A stretch of DNA of 33,729 bases from an uncultured Cardiobacterium sp. (GCF_938028185.1 NZ_CALJAH010000069.1:1-33729); one strand, 5' to 3'. Positions 17,629 through 25,669 are shown, counted from the stretch's first letter. The notes: generated from the letters alone by a model not told the origin. A program made the numbers and translations.

Positions 17629-18041
17629 ACCGACATTATAATAAGGCGCGAGCGCTAAACCTCACCAATTAACAGGCAAAACCACAACTGGCCACGGATA
17701 AAACCACAGCAACCCACCCGCTTCCGCCCAGATGACGCGCCACTCCGTCGGGTGCTGTCCGAAAAAAACGATACCAACCAAACGATTAACACAAGAATTG
17801 GCCAACCTGCGCCCTCACGTACAGCCTCAAAAAACCACATCACCTCGTCAATTCACGAGATAAACACAAAAATTCACGACAACAAACAGGATTGAACCCG
17901 TCTTCTTTGCAAAAAACCTCAGAAAAGCAAAAAAGAACACAAAAAAGTGTCGGTAAACACGCGGGAAAACCGAAAAACTTTATAAAAAACGATGCAAAAA
18001 CAACCAATAACGACGGCAAAATAAAATAAACTTGCAGTTGC
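17629..18041. other. AT-rich noncoding region upstream of the small-RNA promoter
   Basis: 413 bases. Short minus-strand reading frames exist (17655-17843, 17840-18136), but they have no ribosome site and a biased composition explained by A-rich DNA, so I do not call them genes. The A-rich stretch at about 17975-18035 just before the -35 box could act as an UP element. Confidence 0.55.
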
Positions 18042-18070
18042 TTGACACACCCTGCCCCCATCCCTATAAT
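18042..18070 (+). promoter_or_regulatory. Perfect sigma-70 promoter
   Basis: TTGACA (18042-18047), 17 bases, TATAAT (18065-18070): both hexamers are full consensus with ideal spacing. An A-rich tract lies upstream. The predicted start is at about 18077. No open frame with a ribosome site follows before the terminator. Confidence 0.85.
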
Positions 18071-18076
18071 CCGCCC

Positions 18077-18153
18077 CGACATCATTGATGTTATCTCCTC
18101 TATATCCTCCTTTGGTGGTTGTTTGCCGGGTCGCAAGACCCGGCACTTTTTTT
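18077..18153 (+). ncRNA. Candidate small regulatory RNA, about 77 nt
   Basis: It is bounded by the consensus promoter and a strong terminator. The 5' end can form a small hairpin (ACATCA and TGATGT, about 18079-18091). It is followed by an unpaired pyrimidine-rich stretch with TCTCCTC and TCCTCCTTT (about 18093-18113), complementary to ribosome-binding sites. The 3' end is a GC-rich hairpin with a GCAA loop and seven T. This is the layout of an Hfq-type antisense RNA that blocks translation. An alternative is a leader or attenuator for the gene at 18374. I do not recognise a known family. Confidence 0.6.
18125..18153 (+). terminator. Strong intrinsic terminator of the candidate small RNA
   Basis: GCCGGGTC (18125-18132) pairs perfectly with GACCCGGC (18137-18144) through a GCAA loop. 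After AC comes a run of seven T (18147-18153). Confidence 0.88.
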
Positions 18154-18187
18154 GCCCGAATCCCGGCGGGGCGGCGGCGAATACCGC

Positions 18188-18342
18188 GATAGCGATACAC
18201 GCAAAGTTCTGTACCAGGCGCGCCGCTGAAGACAGTACGGCCTTTGTACGGCGCGGGTTTCCCTGAAAAATGGCGCAGCCATTTTTCAGGGTGCCCGGCG
18301 AGGCGGCGCAACACCGTACAGGGCTTTGCGTGGATTGCTATA
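18188..18342. mobile_element. Palindromic MITE, copy 1 (~155 bp)
   Basis: Near-palindromic over its whole length. The left arm reads about TAGCGATACACGCAAAG, the right arm CTTTGCGTGGATTGCTATA. The centre is a 14-bp hairpin (CCCTGAAAAATGGC, loop GCA, mirrored). It aligns with 19469-19622, and both arms share the same CACGC variant, so the arms evolve together. It carries no gene. The ends match the IS630-type terminus at 33381. Confidence 0.8.
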
Positions 18343-18344
18343 AT
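18336..18344 (+). promoter_or_regulatory. Extended -10 promoter formed at the MITE end
   Basis: TGCTATAAT (TG at 18336-18337, TATAAT at 18339-18344). The first four bases of TATAAT belong to the element terminus and the last two to the flanking DNA. No good -35 is seen, but extended -10 promoters need none. The predicted start is about 24 bases before the ATG at 18374. Confidence 0.6.
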
Positions 18345-18373
18345 TCCCGCAAATTCAACACCGGGAACAGCAA

Positions 18374-19390
18374 ATGTACCTCGTCAGCAACGCTCTCAGC
18401 GAACGCCTCGGCAGCCAGTACCCCTTCTGGCAGGCGCCGCTTCCCTTCAACCTCATCAGCGCCGAAATGTCCGGCCGCATCAGCGCCCAGGGCGCGCATG
18501 GCATAATCCGCATCGCCGCCCACGACACCCGCGACAGCCTCGAAGCCAAAACCGCCGCCTACCGCCAGCATCACGCCGCGCCCAGCTACTGCTTCGCCCA
18601 CCTCCTGCCGCACCAGCCGCAGGGCGACAAACCCGACACCGCCGCTGCCGAACTACTGCAAACCCGCCTCAACAGCGAGCCGCTCGCCTTGCAACGCGGC
18701 GACCATTTCCTCGACCTGCTCGACACCGCCATCGCCGCCCAGCCGCGCGCCATCGGTTTTGCCCAAGGGCTGCCCGACCGCGAAACCCTCGCCCTCATCC
18801 GCGAACAGGGCATTCTCACCTTCGCCATCGTCGGCAACCTGCTCGAAGCGCTGAGCGCGGACGACTTCGGCATTGACGTCCTTGTCCTGCAAGGGATGGA
18901 AGCGGGCGGTGAACGCGCGGCCTTCACCAACGACCTGCCGCGCGTTGAACAAACCGCGCTGTCGCTGCTGCAACAAGTCCGCGCGTACAGCAAAAAACCG
19001 CTCGTCCTCTGGGGCGACCTCACCGGCCCGGCCGATACCGTCGCCGCCATCATCAGCGGCGCGCAGGCGGTGATGCTCGACCGCCCCTTCCTCGCCTGCG
19101 CCGAAAACGGCCTTGAGCCCGATCTGCGCGAACGCGCCATTCACGGCAGCGAATACCAAAGCCACATCAGCGACCAGTACACCACCCGGCCAATGCGCTG
19201 CCTGCATCACCGCGCCAGCGCCATCGACGACGCCGCGCTGCGCGGCCAGGAAAACCTCTACGCCGCCGCCTTCGCACAACAGCCGGAAGAACGCCCGCTA
19301 CCGGTCGCCATCAGCGCTATTGACGACCCGCAAAACCTCACCCATTACCTCAACCAGCAGGCACAGCACATCCGGCAGATGATTGCCTGA
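18374..19390 (+). CDS. Nitronate monooxygenase-like FMN protein
   Basis: 338 residues, TIM-barrel type. Family marks are VLQGMEAGGER (residues 171-181), corresponding to the QGxEAGGH flavin/catalytic segment, LWGDLTGPAD, and the phosphate-binding region SGAQAVMLDRPFLACAE. In typical nitronate monooxygenases the residue after AGG is the catalytic His; here it is Glu. Oxidation of alkyl nitronates is therefore uncertain, and the protein may serve another FMN-dependent reaction. GGGAAC lies about 10 bases before the ATG. It has its own terminator. Confidence 0.75.
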   Translation: MYLVSNALSERLGSQYPFWQAPLPFNLISAEMSGRISAQGAHGIIRIAAHDTRDSLEAKTAAYRQHHAAPSYCFAHLLPHQPQGDKPDTAAAELLQTRLNSEPLALQRGDHFLDLLDTAIAAQPRAIGFAQGLPDRETLALIREQGILTFAIVGNLLEALSADDFGIDVLVLQGMEAGGERAAFTNDLPRVEQTALSLLQQVRAYSKKPLVLWGDLTGPADTVAAIISGAQAVMLDRPFLACAENGLEPDLRERAIHGSEYQSHISDQYTTRPMRCLHHRASAIDDAALRGQENLYAAAFAQQPEERPLPVAISAIDDPQNLTHYLNQQAQHIRQMIA

Positions 19391-19412
19391 CCCTGCCGCA
19401 ACCAGAACCATA

Positions 19413-19440
19413 GGGGCGGTGCATAACCGCCCGTTTTTTT
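19413..19440 (+). terminator. Terminator of the nitronate monooxygenase-like gene
   Basis: GGGCGGT (19414-19420) pairs with ACCGCCC (19426-19432), loop GCATA, then G and seven T. The stem resembles the repeats at 25640 and 32541, which lack the T-run. Confidence 0.85.
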
Positions 19441-19470
19441 ACATACACCCTCCCCGCTACCCTGTATGTA
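19438..19470. repeat. 35-bp inverted-repeat element, copy 2
   Basis: TTTACATACA (19438-19447), a 15-base middle, TGTATGTA (19463-19470). It is the inverted copy of 15949-15983. Its last TA overlaps the first TA of the MITE at 19469, suggesting the MITE inserted into or next to it. Confidence 0.7.
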
Positions 19471-19622
19471 TAACCATCCACCGAAAGTTTCAGACAAGGC
19501 GCGCCGCTGAAGGCAGTACGCGGTTGTACGGCGCGGGTTTCCCTAAAAAATGGCTTTGCCATTTTTTAGGGTGCCCGGTCAGGCGGCGCAACACCGTATG
19601 AGGCTTTCGGTGGATGGCTATA
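19469..19622. mobile_element. Palindromic MITE, copy 2 (154 bp)
   Basis: The ends TATAACCATCCACCGAAAG and CTTTCGGTGGATGGCTATA form a 19-bp inverted repeat with one mismatch. The central hairpin is CCCTAAAAAATGGC, loop TTT, mirrored. Compared with copy 1 a G-C pair became A-T on both sides of the stem. The right end supplies an in-frame ATG upstream of mnmC, but the conserved MnmC start is 22 bases past the element. Confidence 0.85.
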
Positions 19623-19643
19623 AACACCCACCGGAACCCCGCC

Positions 19644-21458
19644 ATGTTTCTTGATTACGCCCACCTTACCCTCGACGCCAACGGCCAGCCCCGCAGCGAC
19701 CACTACCACGACATCTATTACAACCCCGGTGCGGGTTTTGCCGAAAGCGAGCACGTCTTCATCAACGGCAACCGCCTGCACGCGCGCATTGCCCATGCCC
19801 GCAGCCTCGCCATCGGCGAAGTCGGCTACGGCACCGGGCTGAACTTCATCCACACCGCCGACACCTTCCTCCGCGAAGCCCCAGCAGATGCACGGCTGCA
19901 CTACATCAGTTTTGAACGCTACCCCGTCGCCGCCGAAACCCTCGCCGCGCTGCAACGCGACTGGCCGCAGCCCGGCATCCGCGCCGCCATCCTCGCGCAA
20001 AACCCGCACAACCATCCCGGCCACCACCTGCTCAAAGTGCATCCGCGCATCCATCTGCACCTCATCCTGGGCGACATCCGCGCCACCCTGCCGCAACTGC
20101 GCGCGCAGGTGGACGCCTGGTATCTCGACGGCTTTGCCCCGGCGAAAAACCCCGAATGCTGGACGGCGGAACTTATCGCCGAAATCGCCCGTCACAGCGT
20201 GGCGGGCGCGACTGCCGCCACCTTCAGCGCCGCGCGCAGCGTGCGCGATGCCCTCGCGCAAGCCGGATTCCAGGTGGAAAAAATCCCCGGTTACGGCGCG
20301 AAACGCGACATGATTGCCGCGACCCTCGCCGCCGCGCCCGCGCGCGAGCCGCACTGGACGAACGCCCCCGCCGCCGCATCCGGGCGCATCGCTGTCATCG
20401 GCGCGGGCATCGCGGGCAGCACCACCGCGCGCGCGCTTGTCGAAAGCGGTCGCCACGTCGTGCTCTATCACAGCGACGCGCACCCGGCGGCAAGCACCGT
20501 CCCCGTCGCCGTGCCTTATCTCAACCCCGACAGCGAAGCGACGCCGAACCGCCCCTACCAAATCGCCGCCTGGCACCACGCCATGCGCGCGCTGCACCAG
20601 TACCCGCGCGACATCTACCACCCCTGCGGCGTGTACTGCCACGCGGCGGACGACGGCGAGCGCCGCCGCCAGCAGGCGGTGCTGGACGCGCAACTCCTAA
20701 ACGACGTCGAACTGCAAGGCGACGCGGCGACGCTGTACTACCCGCGCGGTGGCGTCATCCGCCTGCCCGCGCTGCTCGCGGCGCTCACCGACCACCCCAA
20801 TATCGAACGGCGGCAGGCGACGCTGACCGGCCTGCGCGACCTCGGCGAATACGCCGCCATCATCCATTGCTGCGGCTGGCAAACCGCGCTCATCCCCGAA
20901 ACCGCGCTGCATCACGCCATCCGCCCGGTGCGCGGTCAGGGCAGCCGCTTTGCCAGCGACACCGTGCCAGACGCCATCCATTGCGGCGCGCGCACCCTCA
21001 TCCCCGACGGCGACCGCATCTACAGCGGCGCCAGCTTCGGCGCGAACGACAGCGACCTCACCCCGCGCGCGGCGGACGACGACGTGAACCGCGACGCCAT
21101 CACCGCCCGTTACCCCGGCGCGGCGCTGCACTTTTATGACCATTACATCGGCATCCGCGGCGCGAGCCGCGACTACCTGCCGCTGGTTGGTGCGGTGCCG
21201 GACGCCGCCGACGTCGCCGAAAAATACGGCGCGTTGCGCCACGACGCGGGACGCTCCATCGCGCGCGACATCGCCCACCACCCGCGCCACTACCTGCATC
21301 AAGGCCTCGGCAGCAAAGGCTGCACGCAAAGCTGGCTCAACGCCGACATCCTCGCCGCGCTGCTCAACGGTACGCCCATCCCGCTGCCCGCGCCGCAACT
21401 GGAACGCATCACCCCCGCCCGCTACCTCATCCGCGCGCTGAAACGCGGGCAACTTTGA
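19644..21458 (+). CDS. mnmC: Bifunctional tRNA wobble-uridine modification enzyme MnmC
   Basis: 604 residues. The N-terminal methyltransferase domain has the SAM motif GEVGYGTGLNF (58-68) and DGFAPAKNPECW (162-173). The C-terminal FAD domain begins near residue 248 with VIGAGIAGS. The oxidoreductase half removes the carboxymethyl group from cmnm5(s2)U34 and the methyl half adds a methyl to give mnm5(s2)U34. GSKGCTQSW near the C-terminus is a family mark. The start at 19644 was chosen over 19614 because the upstream one lies inside the MITE and adds non-conserved residues. Confidence 0.93.
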   Translation: MFLDYAHLTLDANGQPRSDHYHDIYYNPGAGFAESEHVFINGNRLHARIAHARSLAIGEVGYGTGLNFIHTADTFLREAPADARLHYISFERYPVAAETLAALQRDWPQPGIRAAILAQNPHNHPGHHLLKVHPRIHLHLILGDIRATLPQLRAQVDAWYLDGFAPAKNPECWTAELIAEIARHSVAGATAATFSAARSVRDALAQAGFQVEKIPGYGAKRDMIAATLAAAPAREPHWTNAPAAASGRIAVIGAGIAGSTTARALVESGRHVVLYHSDAHPAASTVPVAVPYLNPDSEATPNRPYQIAAWHHAMRALHQYPRDIYHPCGVYCHAADDGERRRQQAVLDAQLLNDVELQGDAATLYYPRGGVIRLPALLAALTDHPNIERRQATLTGLRDLGEYAAIIHCCGWQTALIPETALHHAIRPVRGQGSRFASDTVPDAIHCGARTLIPDGDRIYSGASFGANDSDLTPRAADDDVNRDAITARYPGAALHFYDHYIGIRGASRDYLPLVGAVPDAADVAEKYGALRHDAGRSIARDIAHHPRHYLHQGLGSKGCTQSWLNADILAALLNGTPIPLPAPQLERITPARYLIRALKRGQL

Positions 21459-21474
21459 CCCGGCAAACAGGCAA

Positions 21475-21497
21475 GAAAAAACCCCGTTGCCGGGGTT
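21475..21497 (-). terminator. Terminator between mnmC and rppH
   Basis: AACCCCG (21480-21486) pairs with CGGGGTT (21491-21497), loop TTGC. The minus-strand product ends in a T-run, so it mainly serves rppH; it may also stop mnmC. Confidence 0.8.
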
Positions 21498-21501
21498 TCA
21501 A

Positions 21502-22089
21502 CTAACACTTTGTCGCAAAAGACGGCGCCTTGCCATGTTTGCGTGCTGTTTGTAATGGTGGAGCCGTTTTTACTAATACGTCTGATGGCAACAATCGCGC
21601 CAATTCATCCAGCGCCTGCTTGTACACCTTGCGCTTAAAATGCACTACTTCACTCGGTGGGACAAAATAATCAATCCAACACCAGTCATCGAACTCCGGC
21701 GGCTGGTTTGACGCATTGAGATTCACCGCCAAATCACCGCTTTCCAGGCGCAGCAAAAACCACTTCTGCTTCTGCCCGATGCACTGCACCATGCCGGGGC
21801 GACGCTTGCGGCGATAACGCACCGGCAGGCGGTAATAAAGCCAGTCCGCCGTCTCGCCGAGCAGCGTCACATCCGCCGGTTGCAGCCCCGTCTCCTCGAA
21901 CAGCTCGCGCCACATCGCCTGCTCGCTCGACTCGCCCGCATTGATGCCACCCTGCGGAAACTGCCACGAATCCTGCCCGCTGCGCCGCCCCCAGAACGCC
22001 TGATTGCGCTCATTGAGCAGCACAATGCCGACATTGAAGCGGTAGCCCTGCGCATCAAAAATATTGTTATCCACTAAATCTCTGTTCAT
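21502..22089 (-). CDS. rppH: RNA pyrophosphohydrolase RppH
   Basis: 195 residues. The Nudix box is complete (GINAGESSEQAMWRELFEETGL). FNVGIVLLNE, SWQFPQGGIN and IGQKQKWFLL match RppH. It removes pyrophosphate from the 5' end of mRNAs and so starts their decay. The start is unsure: ATG at 22089 gives a few extra residues compared with E. coli, while a GTG at 22074 with AGAG before it would fit the usual length. The last ~35 residues are a basic tail. Confidence 0.9.
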   Translation of the reverse strand: MNRDLVDNNIFDAQGYRFNVGIVLLNERNQAFWGRRSGQDSWQFPQGGINAGESSEQAMWRELFEETGLQPADVTLLGETADWLYYRLPVRYRRKRRPGMVQCIGQKQKWFLLRLESGDLAVNLNASNQPPEFDDWCWIDYFVPPSEVVHFKRKVYKQALDELARLLPSDVLVKTAPPLQTARKHGKAPSFATKC

Positions 22090-22147
22090 GCAATCTATTG
22101 TTTCATAAACATTGCTTGCGTACAACGCGCCGCCCGGCAAAAAGGTT

Positions 22148-22176
22148 TTGACGCCATCACAGATTCACGTTACATT
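22148..22176 (+). promoter_or_regulatory. Promoter of bfd
   Basis: TTGACG (22148-22153), 17 bases, TACATT (22171-22176). The predicted start is about 30 bases before the bfd ATG. No clear Fur box was seen. Confidence 0.6.
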
Positions 22177-22211
22177 AAAACCCATTAACAACCTTTCTCA
22201 ACACCATCACC

Positions 22212-22397
22212 ATGTACATTTGTATTTGCCAGGGCATTACCGATCGCCAAATCCTTGACGCCATCGAAAACGGCCACGCCAGCAGCGCGGCGCTGGCGGA
22301 AACCCTCGGTACCGGAACGTGTTGCGGACGCTGTCAGGAAACCGTGGAAACACTGGTACAAACCCACGCCAGGCCGAAAGTCTGGCAGGCCGCCTGA
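22212..22397 (+). CDS. bfd: Bacterioferritin-associated ferredoxin
   Basis: 61 residues. The [2Fe-2S] ligands are the four cysteines of CICQG (4 and 6) and the CCGRC block near residues 37-41, the BFD-type spacing. The protein carries electrons to bacterioferritin to release stored iron. No good ribosome site is visible upstream. No bacterioferritin gene lies in this window. It ends in a strong two-way terminator. Confidence 0.92.
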   Translation: MYICICQGITDRQILDAIENGHASSAALAETLGTGTCCGRCQETVETLVQTHARPKVWQAA

Positions 22398-22407
22398 AAT
22401 CGCCCAC

Positions 22408-22437
22408 AAAAAAAGCCCCGCTTGCCGGGGCTTTTTT
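22408..22437. terminator. Bidirectional terminator between bfd and plsY
   Basis: GCCCCG (22415-22420) pairs with CGGGGC (22426-22431), with A- and T-runs on either side extending the stem. Confidence 0.9.
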
Positions 22438-22443
22438 CATGAA

Positions 22444-23112
22444 TCAATCCTCGTCGTCGTCATCGTCATCATCTCTAAGCGGTTTGCTCTGCCCGAAAGG
22501 AATCTCCTCGCCCTTAATCAAACGGTCAATATTGCTGCGATGGCGATAAATCAAAATGGCGACCATAACGAATACCGCCGGACGCAACCAGGTGCCGGAA
22601 TCGCCCGGCGCATAAAAAATCGTCGCAATCACGGCAAAGCCGGCGGCGCTCAAAGCCGAAAGCGAAGAAATCTTCGTATTCCAGAATATCGCCCCCCAAA
22701 TACCGGCAGAAAGCAATGCCACCACCGGCGTCCAGCCGAGCAATACCCCGAAAGCCGTTGCAACGCCCTTGCCCCCTCTGAAACCAAAAAAGAACGGATA
22801 CAAATGACCAAAGAAAGCACCCAGTCCGACCAGCATAATCGTCAAATTATCAATACTCGCCGGGAACATCGGATACAAAACATACTTGAATACAATGACG
22901 GGCAAAAAACCCTTAAGACTGTCGCCTGCCAGCGTCAATGCCGCTGCTTTCTCTCCGGCAATACGCAACACATTGGTTGCGCCCGGATTCATTGAGCCCA
23001 ACGTGCGCGGATCGCCATAACCCATAGCGCGGCAAACAATTACCGCCGACGACAAAGAGCCACAAAAATAACCGGCGAATGCGCCCACAATCCAAAAAAG
23101 AAGATGTTGCAT
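22444..23112 (-). CDS. plsY: Glycerol-3-phosphate acyltransferase PlsY
   Basis: 222 residues, about five membrane helices. It transfers acyl groups from acyl-phosphate (made by PlsX) to glycerol-3-phosphate. The three cytoplasmic family motifs are visible: GSLSSAVI (near residue 18), GSMNPGATNVLR and FFFGFRGGKGVATAFG. GGAGG lies eight bases before the ATG at 23112. The C-terminus is a run of eight acidic residues encoded by GAC/GAT triplets. It is divergent from folB, the same arrangement as in E. coli. Confidence 0.95.
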   Translation of the reverse strand: MQHLLFWIVGAFAGYFCGSLSSAVIVCRAMGYGDPRTLGSMNPGATNVLRIAGEKAAALTLAGDSLKGFLPVIVFKYVLYPMFPASIDNLTIMLVGLGAFFGHLYPFFFGFRGGKGVATAFGVLLGWTPVVALLSAGIWGAIFWNTKISSLSALSAAGFAVIATIFYAPGDSGTWLRPAVFVMVAILIYRHRSNIDRLIKGEEIPFGQSKPLRDDDDDDDED

Positions 23113-23125
23113 AAAAACCTCCGAA

Positions 23126-23134
23126 TGCGATAAT
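23126..23134 (+). promoter_or_regulatory. Extended -10 promoter of folB
   Basis: TGCGATAAT at 23126-23134 (TG, one base, GATAAT), about 25 bases before the folB ATG. No clear -35. Confidence 0.45.
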
Positions 23135-23158
23135 TCCCGTTTTTCAGCCCGTAACCCC

Positions 23159-23521
23159 ATGAACTCACAAGATATCATTTACATCCATGCCATCAAGGTA
23201 CGAACCGTCATCGGCATTTTGCCCCATGAACGCGCCATGAAGCAAACCCTGATTATCGATTGCGAACTGGGCACCGATACCCGTGCCGCCGGCAAAAGCG
23301 ACGACATTGCCGACGCCCTCAATTACGCCGCCATCTGCGACAGCATCAGCGCATTCGCCGCAAGCGCCAACTACCAACTGCTGGAAGCCTTCGCCGAAGC
23401 ACTCGCCGCTACCCTCCTCGAACAATACCCGGCCGCAAACATCCGCCTTGCCATCCAGAAACCGGGCGCGCTCGAAGCCACCCGTGAGGTCGGCCTGCGC
23501 ATATACCGCGAGCGAAACTGA
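23159..23521 (+). CDS. folB: Dihydroneopterin aldolase
   Basis: 120 residues. Folate synthesis: it cleaves 7,8-dihydroneopterin to hydroxymethyl-dihydropterin. Family marks are GILPHERAMKQ near residue 19, DALNYAAICD and LLEAFAEALA, and the C-terminal EATREVGLRIYR. Length is typical. It shares the short intergenic region with plsY. Confidence 0.93.
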   Translation: MNSQDIIYIHAIKVRTVIGILPHERAMKQTLIIDCELGTDTRAAGKSDDIADALNYAAICDSISAFAASANYQLLEAFAEALAATLLEQYPAANIRLAIQKPGALEATREVGLRIYRERN

Positions 23522-23530
23522 AGCACTATA

Positions 23531-23857
23531 ATGCGGACGCCTGAAAAACCACGGCGCACCAGCCCCTGGCACGCGCTGCTCGCCATCGCCCTCGGCCTGC
23601 TTTTGGGCGATCGCAGCGGTGGCCTGATCAGCTACTGGCTCGTCCCGGAAATCATGCGGTTGGAACTCAACTGGCTGGATTACGCGGCCAAAATCCCGCG
23701 CCTCCTGCAAACCGACTTCCCGCCGGGCATCAGGAGCACCATCCTGCACGCCAAACTCGCGGGCGCTGCCCTCGGCGCACTCACCGCGTATGCCCTCTAC
23801 CATACATACCAAAAAAGGAAAAAACCATGTACAGACAACACTATGCGGCAGACGTAA
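23531..23857 (+). CDS. Small membrane protein of unknown function
   Basis: 108 residues. Codon use (strong GC at third positions) matches the neighbours over most of its length, so it is probably a real gene. Hydrophobic segments lie at about 14-36 and 73-92. It ends inside aspS, overlapping it by 31 bases; the last ~10 residues come from the aspS start region. It begins nine bases after folB, which suggests a folB-orf-aspS transcript. I do not recognise the family. Confidence 0.6.
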   Translation: MRTPEKPRRTSPWHALLAIALGLLLGDRSGGLISYWLVPEIMRLELNWLDYAAKIPRLLQTDFPPGIRSTILHAKLAGAALGALTAYALYHTYQKRKKPCTDNTMRQT

Positions 23858-25623
23858 CCGAAGCATTGGACGGACAGACCGTCAAAGTCGCCGGCTGGGT
23901 ACACCGTCGCCGCGACCACGGCGGCGTCATCTTCATCGACCTGCGCGACCGCAGCGGCCTCGTGCAAATCGTCATCGACCCGGACACCGCCGACGCCTTT
24001 GCCCTTGCCGAACAAGTACGCAACGAATACTGCCTCGCCATCGAAGGCCGCGTCCGCCTGCGCCCCGCCGGTACCGAAAACCCCGACCTCGCCAGCGGCA
24101 AAATCGAAATCCTCGGCAAACAGCTCACCGTCCTCTCCAAATCCGAACCGCTGCCGTTCCAGCTTGACGAAGACAACGTCTCCGAAGAAATCCGCCTCAA
24201 ATACCGCACCATCGACCTGCGCCGCGAAGTGATGCAAAAAAACCTCATCCTGCGCAGCAAAGTCGCGGCCAGCCTGCGCCGCTACCTCGACGACCACGGC
24301 TTCATGGACATCGAAACGCCGATGCTGACCAAAGCCACCCCCGAAGGCGCGCGCGACTACCTCGTCCCCTCGCGCACCCACCCCGGCAAATTCTTCGCGC
24401 TGCCGCAATCGCCGCAACTCTTCAAACAAATGCTGATGATGAGCGGCTTCGACCGCTACTACCAAATCGTGCGCTGCTTCCGCGACGAAGACCTGCGCGC
24501 CGACCGCCAGCCCGAATTTACCCAGCTCGACATCGAAACCTCCTTCCTTGACGAAGAAGACATCCTGCAAATCATGGAGCCAATGGTGCGCGGCATCTTC
24601 AAACAACACCTCGGCGTCGAACTCGCCGACCCCTTCCCGCGCATGACCTACCGCGAAGCCATGCGCCGCTACGCCTCCGACAAACCCGACCTGCGCATCC
24701 CGCTCGAACTGGTGGACATCGACGACCTCGTCAAAAACAGCGGCTTCAAAGTCTTTGCCAGCGTTGCCGCGCAAGACAACGGCCGCGTCGTCGCCCTGAA
24801 AATCCCCGGCGGCGCCAAACTCACCCGCAAAGAAATTGACGACTACACCGCCTACGTCGCCCGCTACGGCGCCAAAGGCCTCGCCTACATCAAAGTCAAT
24901 GACGCCACGAGCGTTGAAGGCCTGCAATCGCCCATCGTCAAATTCCTCACCGCCGAAGGCGGCGCGGAAGGCGCGATTGCGCTGGACATCATCAAACGGG
25001 TGGACGCGCAAAACGGCGACCTCATCTTCTTCGGCGCGGACAAAGCCAGCATCGTCAACGACGCCATCGGCGCGCTGCGCATCAAAATCGGCCACGACCT
25101 CAAAATGCTCACCTGCGACTGGGCACCGCTGTGGGTGGTGGACTTCCCGATGTTTGAATACGACGAAAAAGATGGCCGCTGGTACTCCATGCACCACCCC
25201 TTCACCCAGCCGAAAACCGCGAACCTCGACGAACTGGACACCAACCCTGGCGACGTCCTCTCGCGCGCCTACGACATGGTGCTGAACGGCACCGAAGTCG
25301 GCGGCGGCTCCATCCGCATCCACCGCGACGAAATGCAACAGCGCGTCTTCAAAAGCCTCGGCATCGGCGAAACCGAAGCACAAGAAAAATTCGGCTTCCT
25401 GCTGAGCGCGCTCAAATACGGCTGCCCGCCGCACGGCGGCATCGCCTTCGGCCTTGACCGCCTCATCATGCTGATGGCAGGCGCCAAATCCATCCGCGAC
25501 GTCATGGCCTTCCCGAAAACCCAAACCGCCTACGACCCGCTCACCGAAGCCCCGTCCGAAGCCTCCGAAGCCCAACTGCGCGAATTGCATATCCGCAAGC
25601 GGCAAGTGGAAAAGAGCGAATAA
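23827..25623 (+). CDS. aspS: Aspartyl-tRNA synthetase, possibly non-discriminating
   Basis: 598 residues, the bacterial type. The anticodon-binding OB fold is at about 1-105, the class II catalytic core ([18 protein letters not shown], motif 2) near residue 217, the GAD insertion in the middle, and motif 3 (GIAFGLDRL) near the end. Residue 31 is His (RRRDHGG), as in non-discriminating enzymes such as that of Pseudomonas aeruginosa; E. coli has Leu. It may therefore also load Asp on tRNA-Asn, which would need GatCAB for correction. AGGA precedes the ATG. Confidence 0.95.
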   Translation: MYRQHYAADVTEALDGQTVKVAGWVHRRRDHGGVIFIDLRDRSGLVQIVIDPDTADAFALAEQVRNEYCLAIEGRVRLRPAGTENPDLASGKIEILGKQLTVLSKSEPLPFQLDEDNVSEEIRLKYRTIDLRREVMQKNLILRSKVAASLRRYLDDHGFMDIETPMLTKATPEGARDYLVPSRTHPGKFFALPQSPQLFKQMLMMSGFDRYYQIVRCFRDEDLRADRQPEFTQLDIETSFLDEEDILQIMEPMVRGIFKQHLGVELADPFPRMTYREAMRRYASDKPDLRIPLELVDIDDLVKNSGFKVFASVAAQDNGRVVALKIPGGAKLTRKEIDDYTAYVARYGAKGLAYIKVNDATSVEGLQSPIVKFLTAEGGAEGAIALDIIKRVDAQNGDLIFFGADKASIVNDAIGALRIKIGHDLKMLTCDWAPLWVVDFPMFEYDEKDGRWYSMHHPFTQPKTANLDELDTNPGDVLSRAYDMVLNGTEVGGGSIRIHRDEMQQRVFKSLGIGETEAQEKFGFLLSALKYGCPPHGGIAFGLDRLIMLMAGAKSIRDVMAFPKTQTAYDPLTEAPSEASEAQLRELHIRKRQVEKSE

Positions 25624-25639
25624 CCACTTGACGACGTAG

Positions 25640-25669
25640 GGGCGGTTAGGACGAAGTCCGTAACCGCCC
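25640..25669. repeat. GGGCGGTTA palindromic repeat, copy 1
   Basis: GGGCGGTTA (25640-25648) pairs with TAACCGCCC (25661-25669), enclosing an inner stem GGAC/GTCC with a GAA loop. It starts 16 bases after the aspS stop and lacks a T-run. A related copy is at 32541-32568. The rest of the gap to 25849 holds only a small hairpin (CCCTCC/GGAGGG at 25749-25762). Confidence 0.75.

Noticed and set aside
17655..18136. Two small minus-strand frames in the AT-rich gap
   Set aside because: No ribosome site, no recognisable domain; one runs antisense across the consensus promoter and the candidate small RNA.
19614..19643. Upstream ATG of mnmC within the MITE
   Set aside because: It adds ten residues not found at the MnmC N-terminus and comes from the mobile element.
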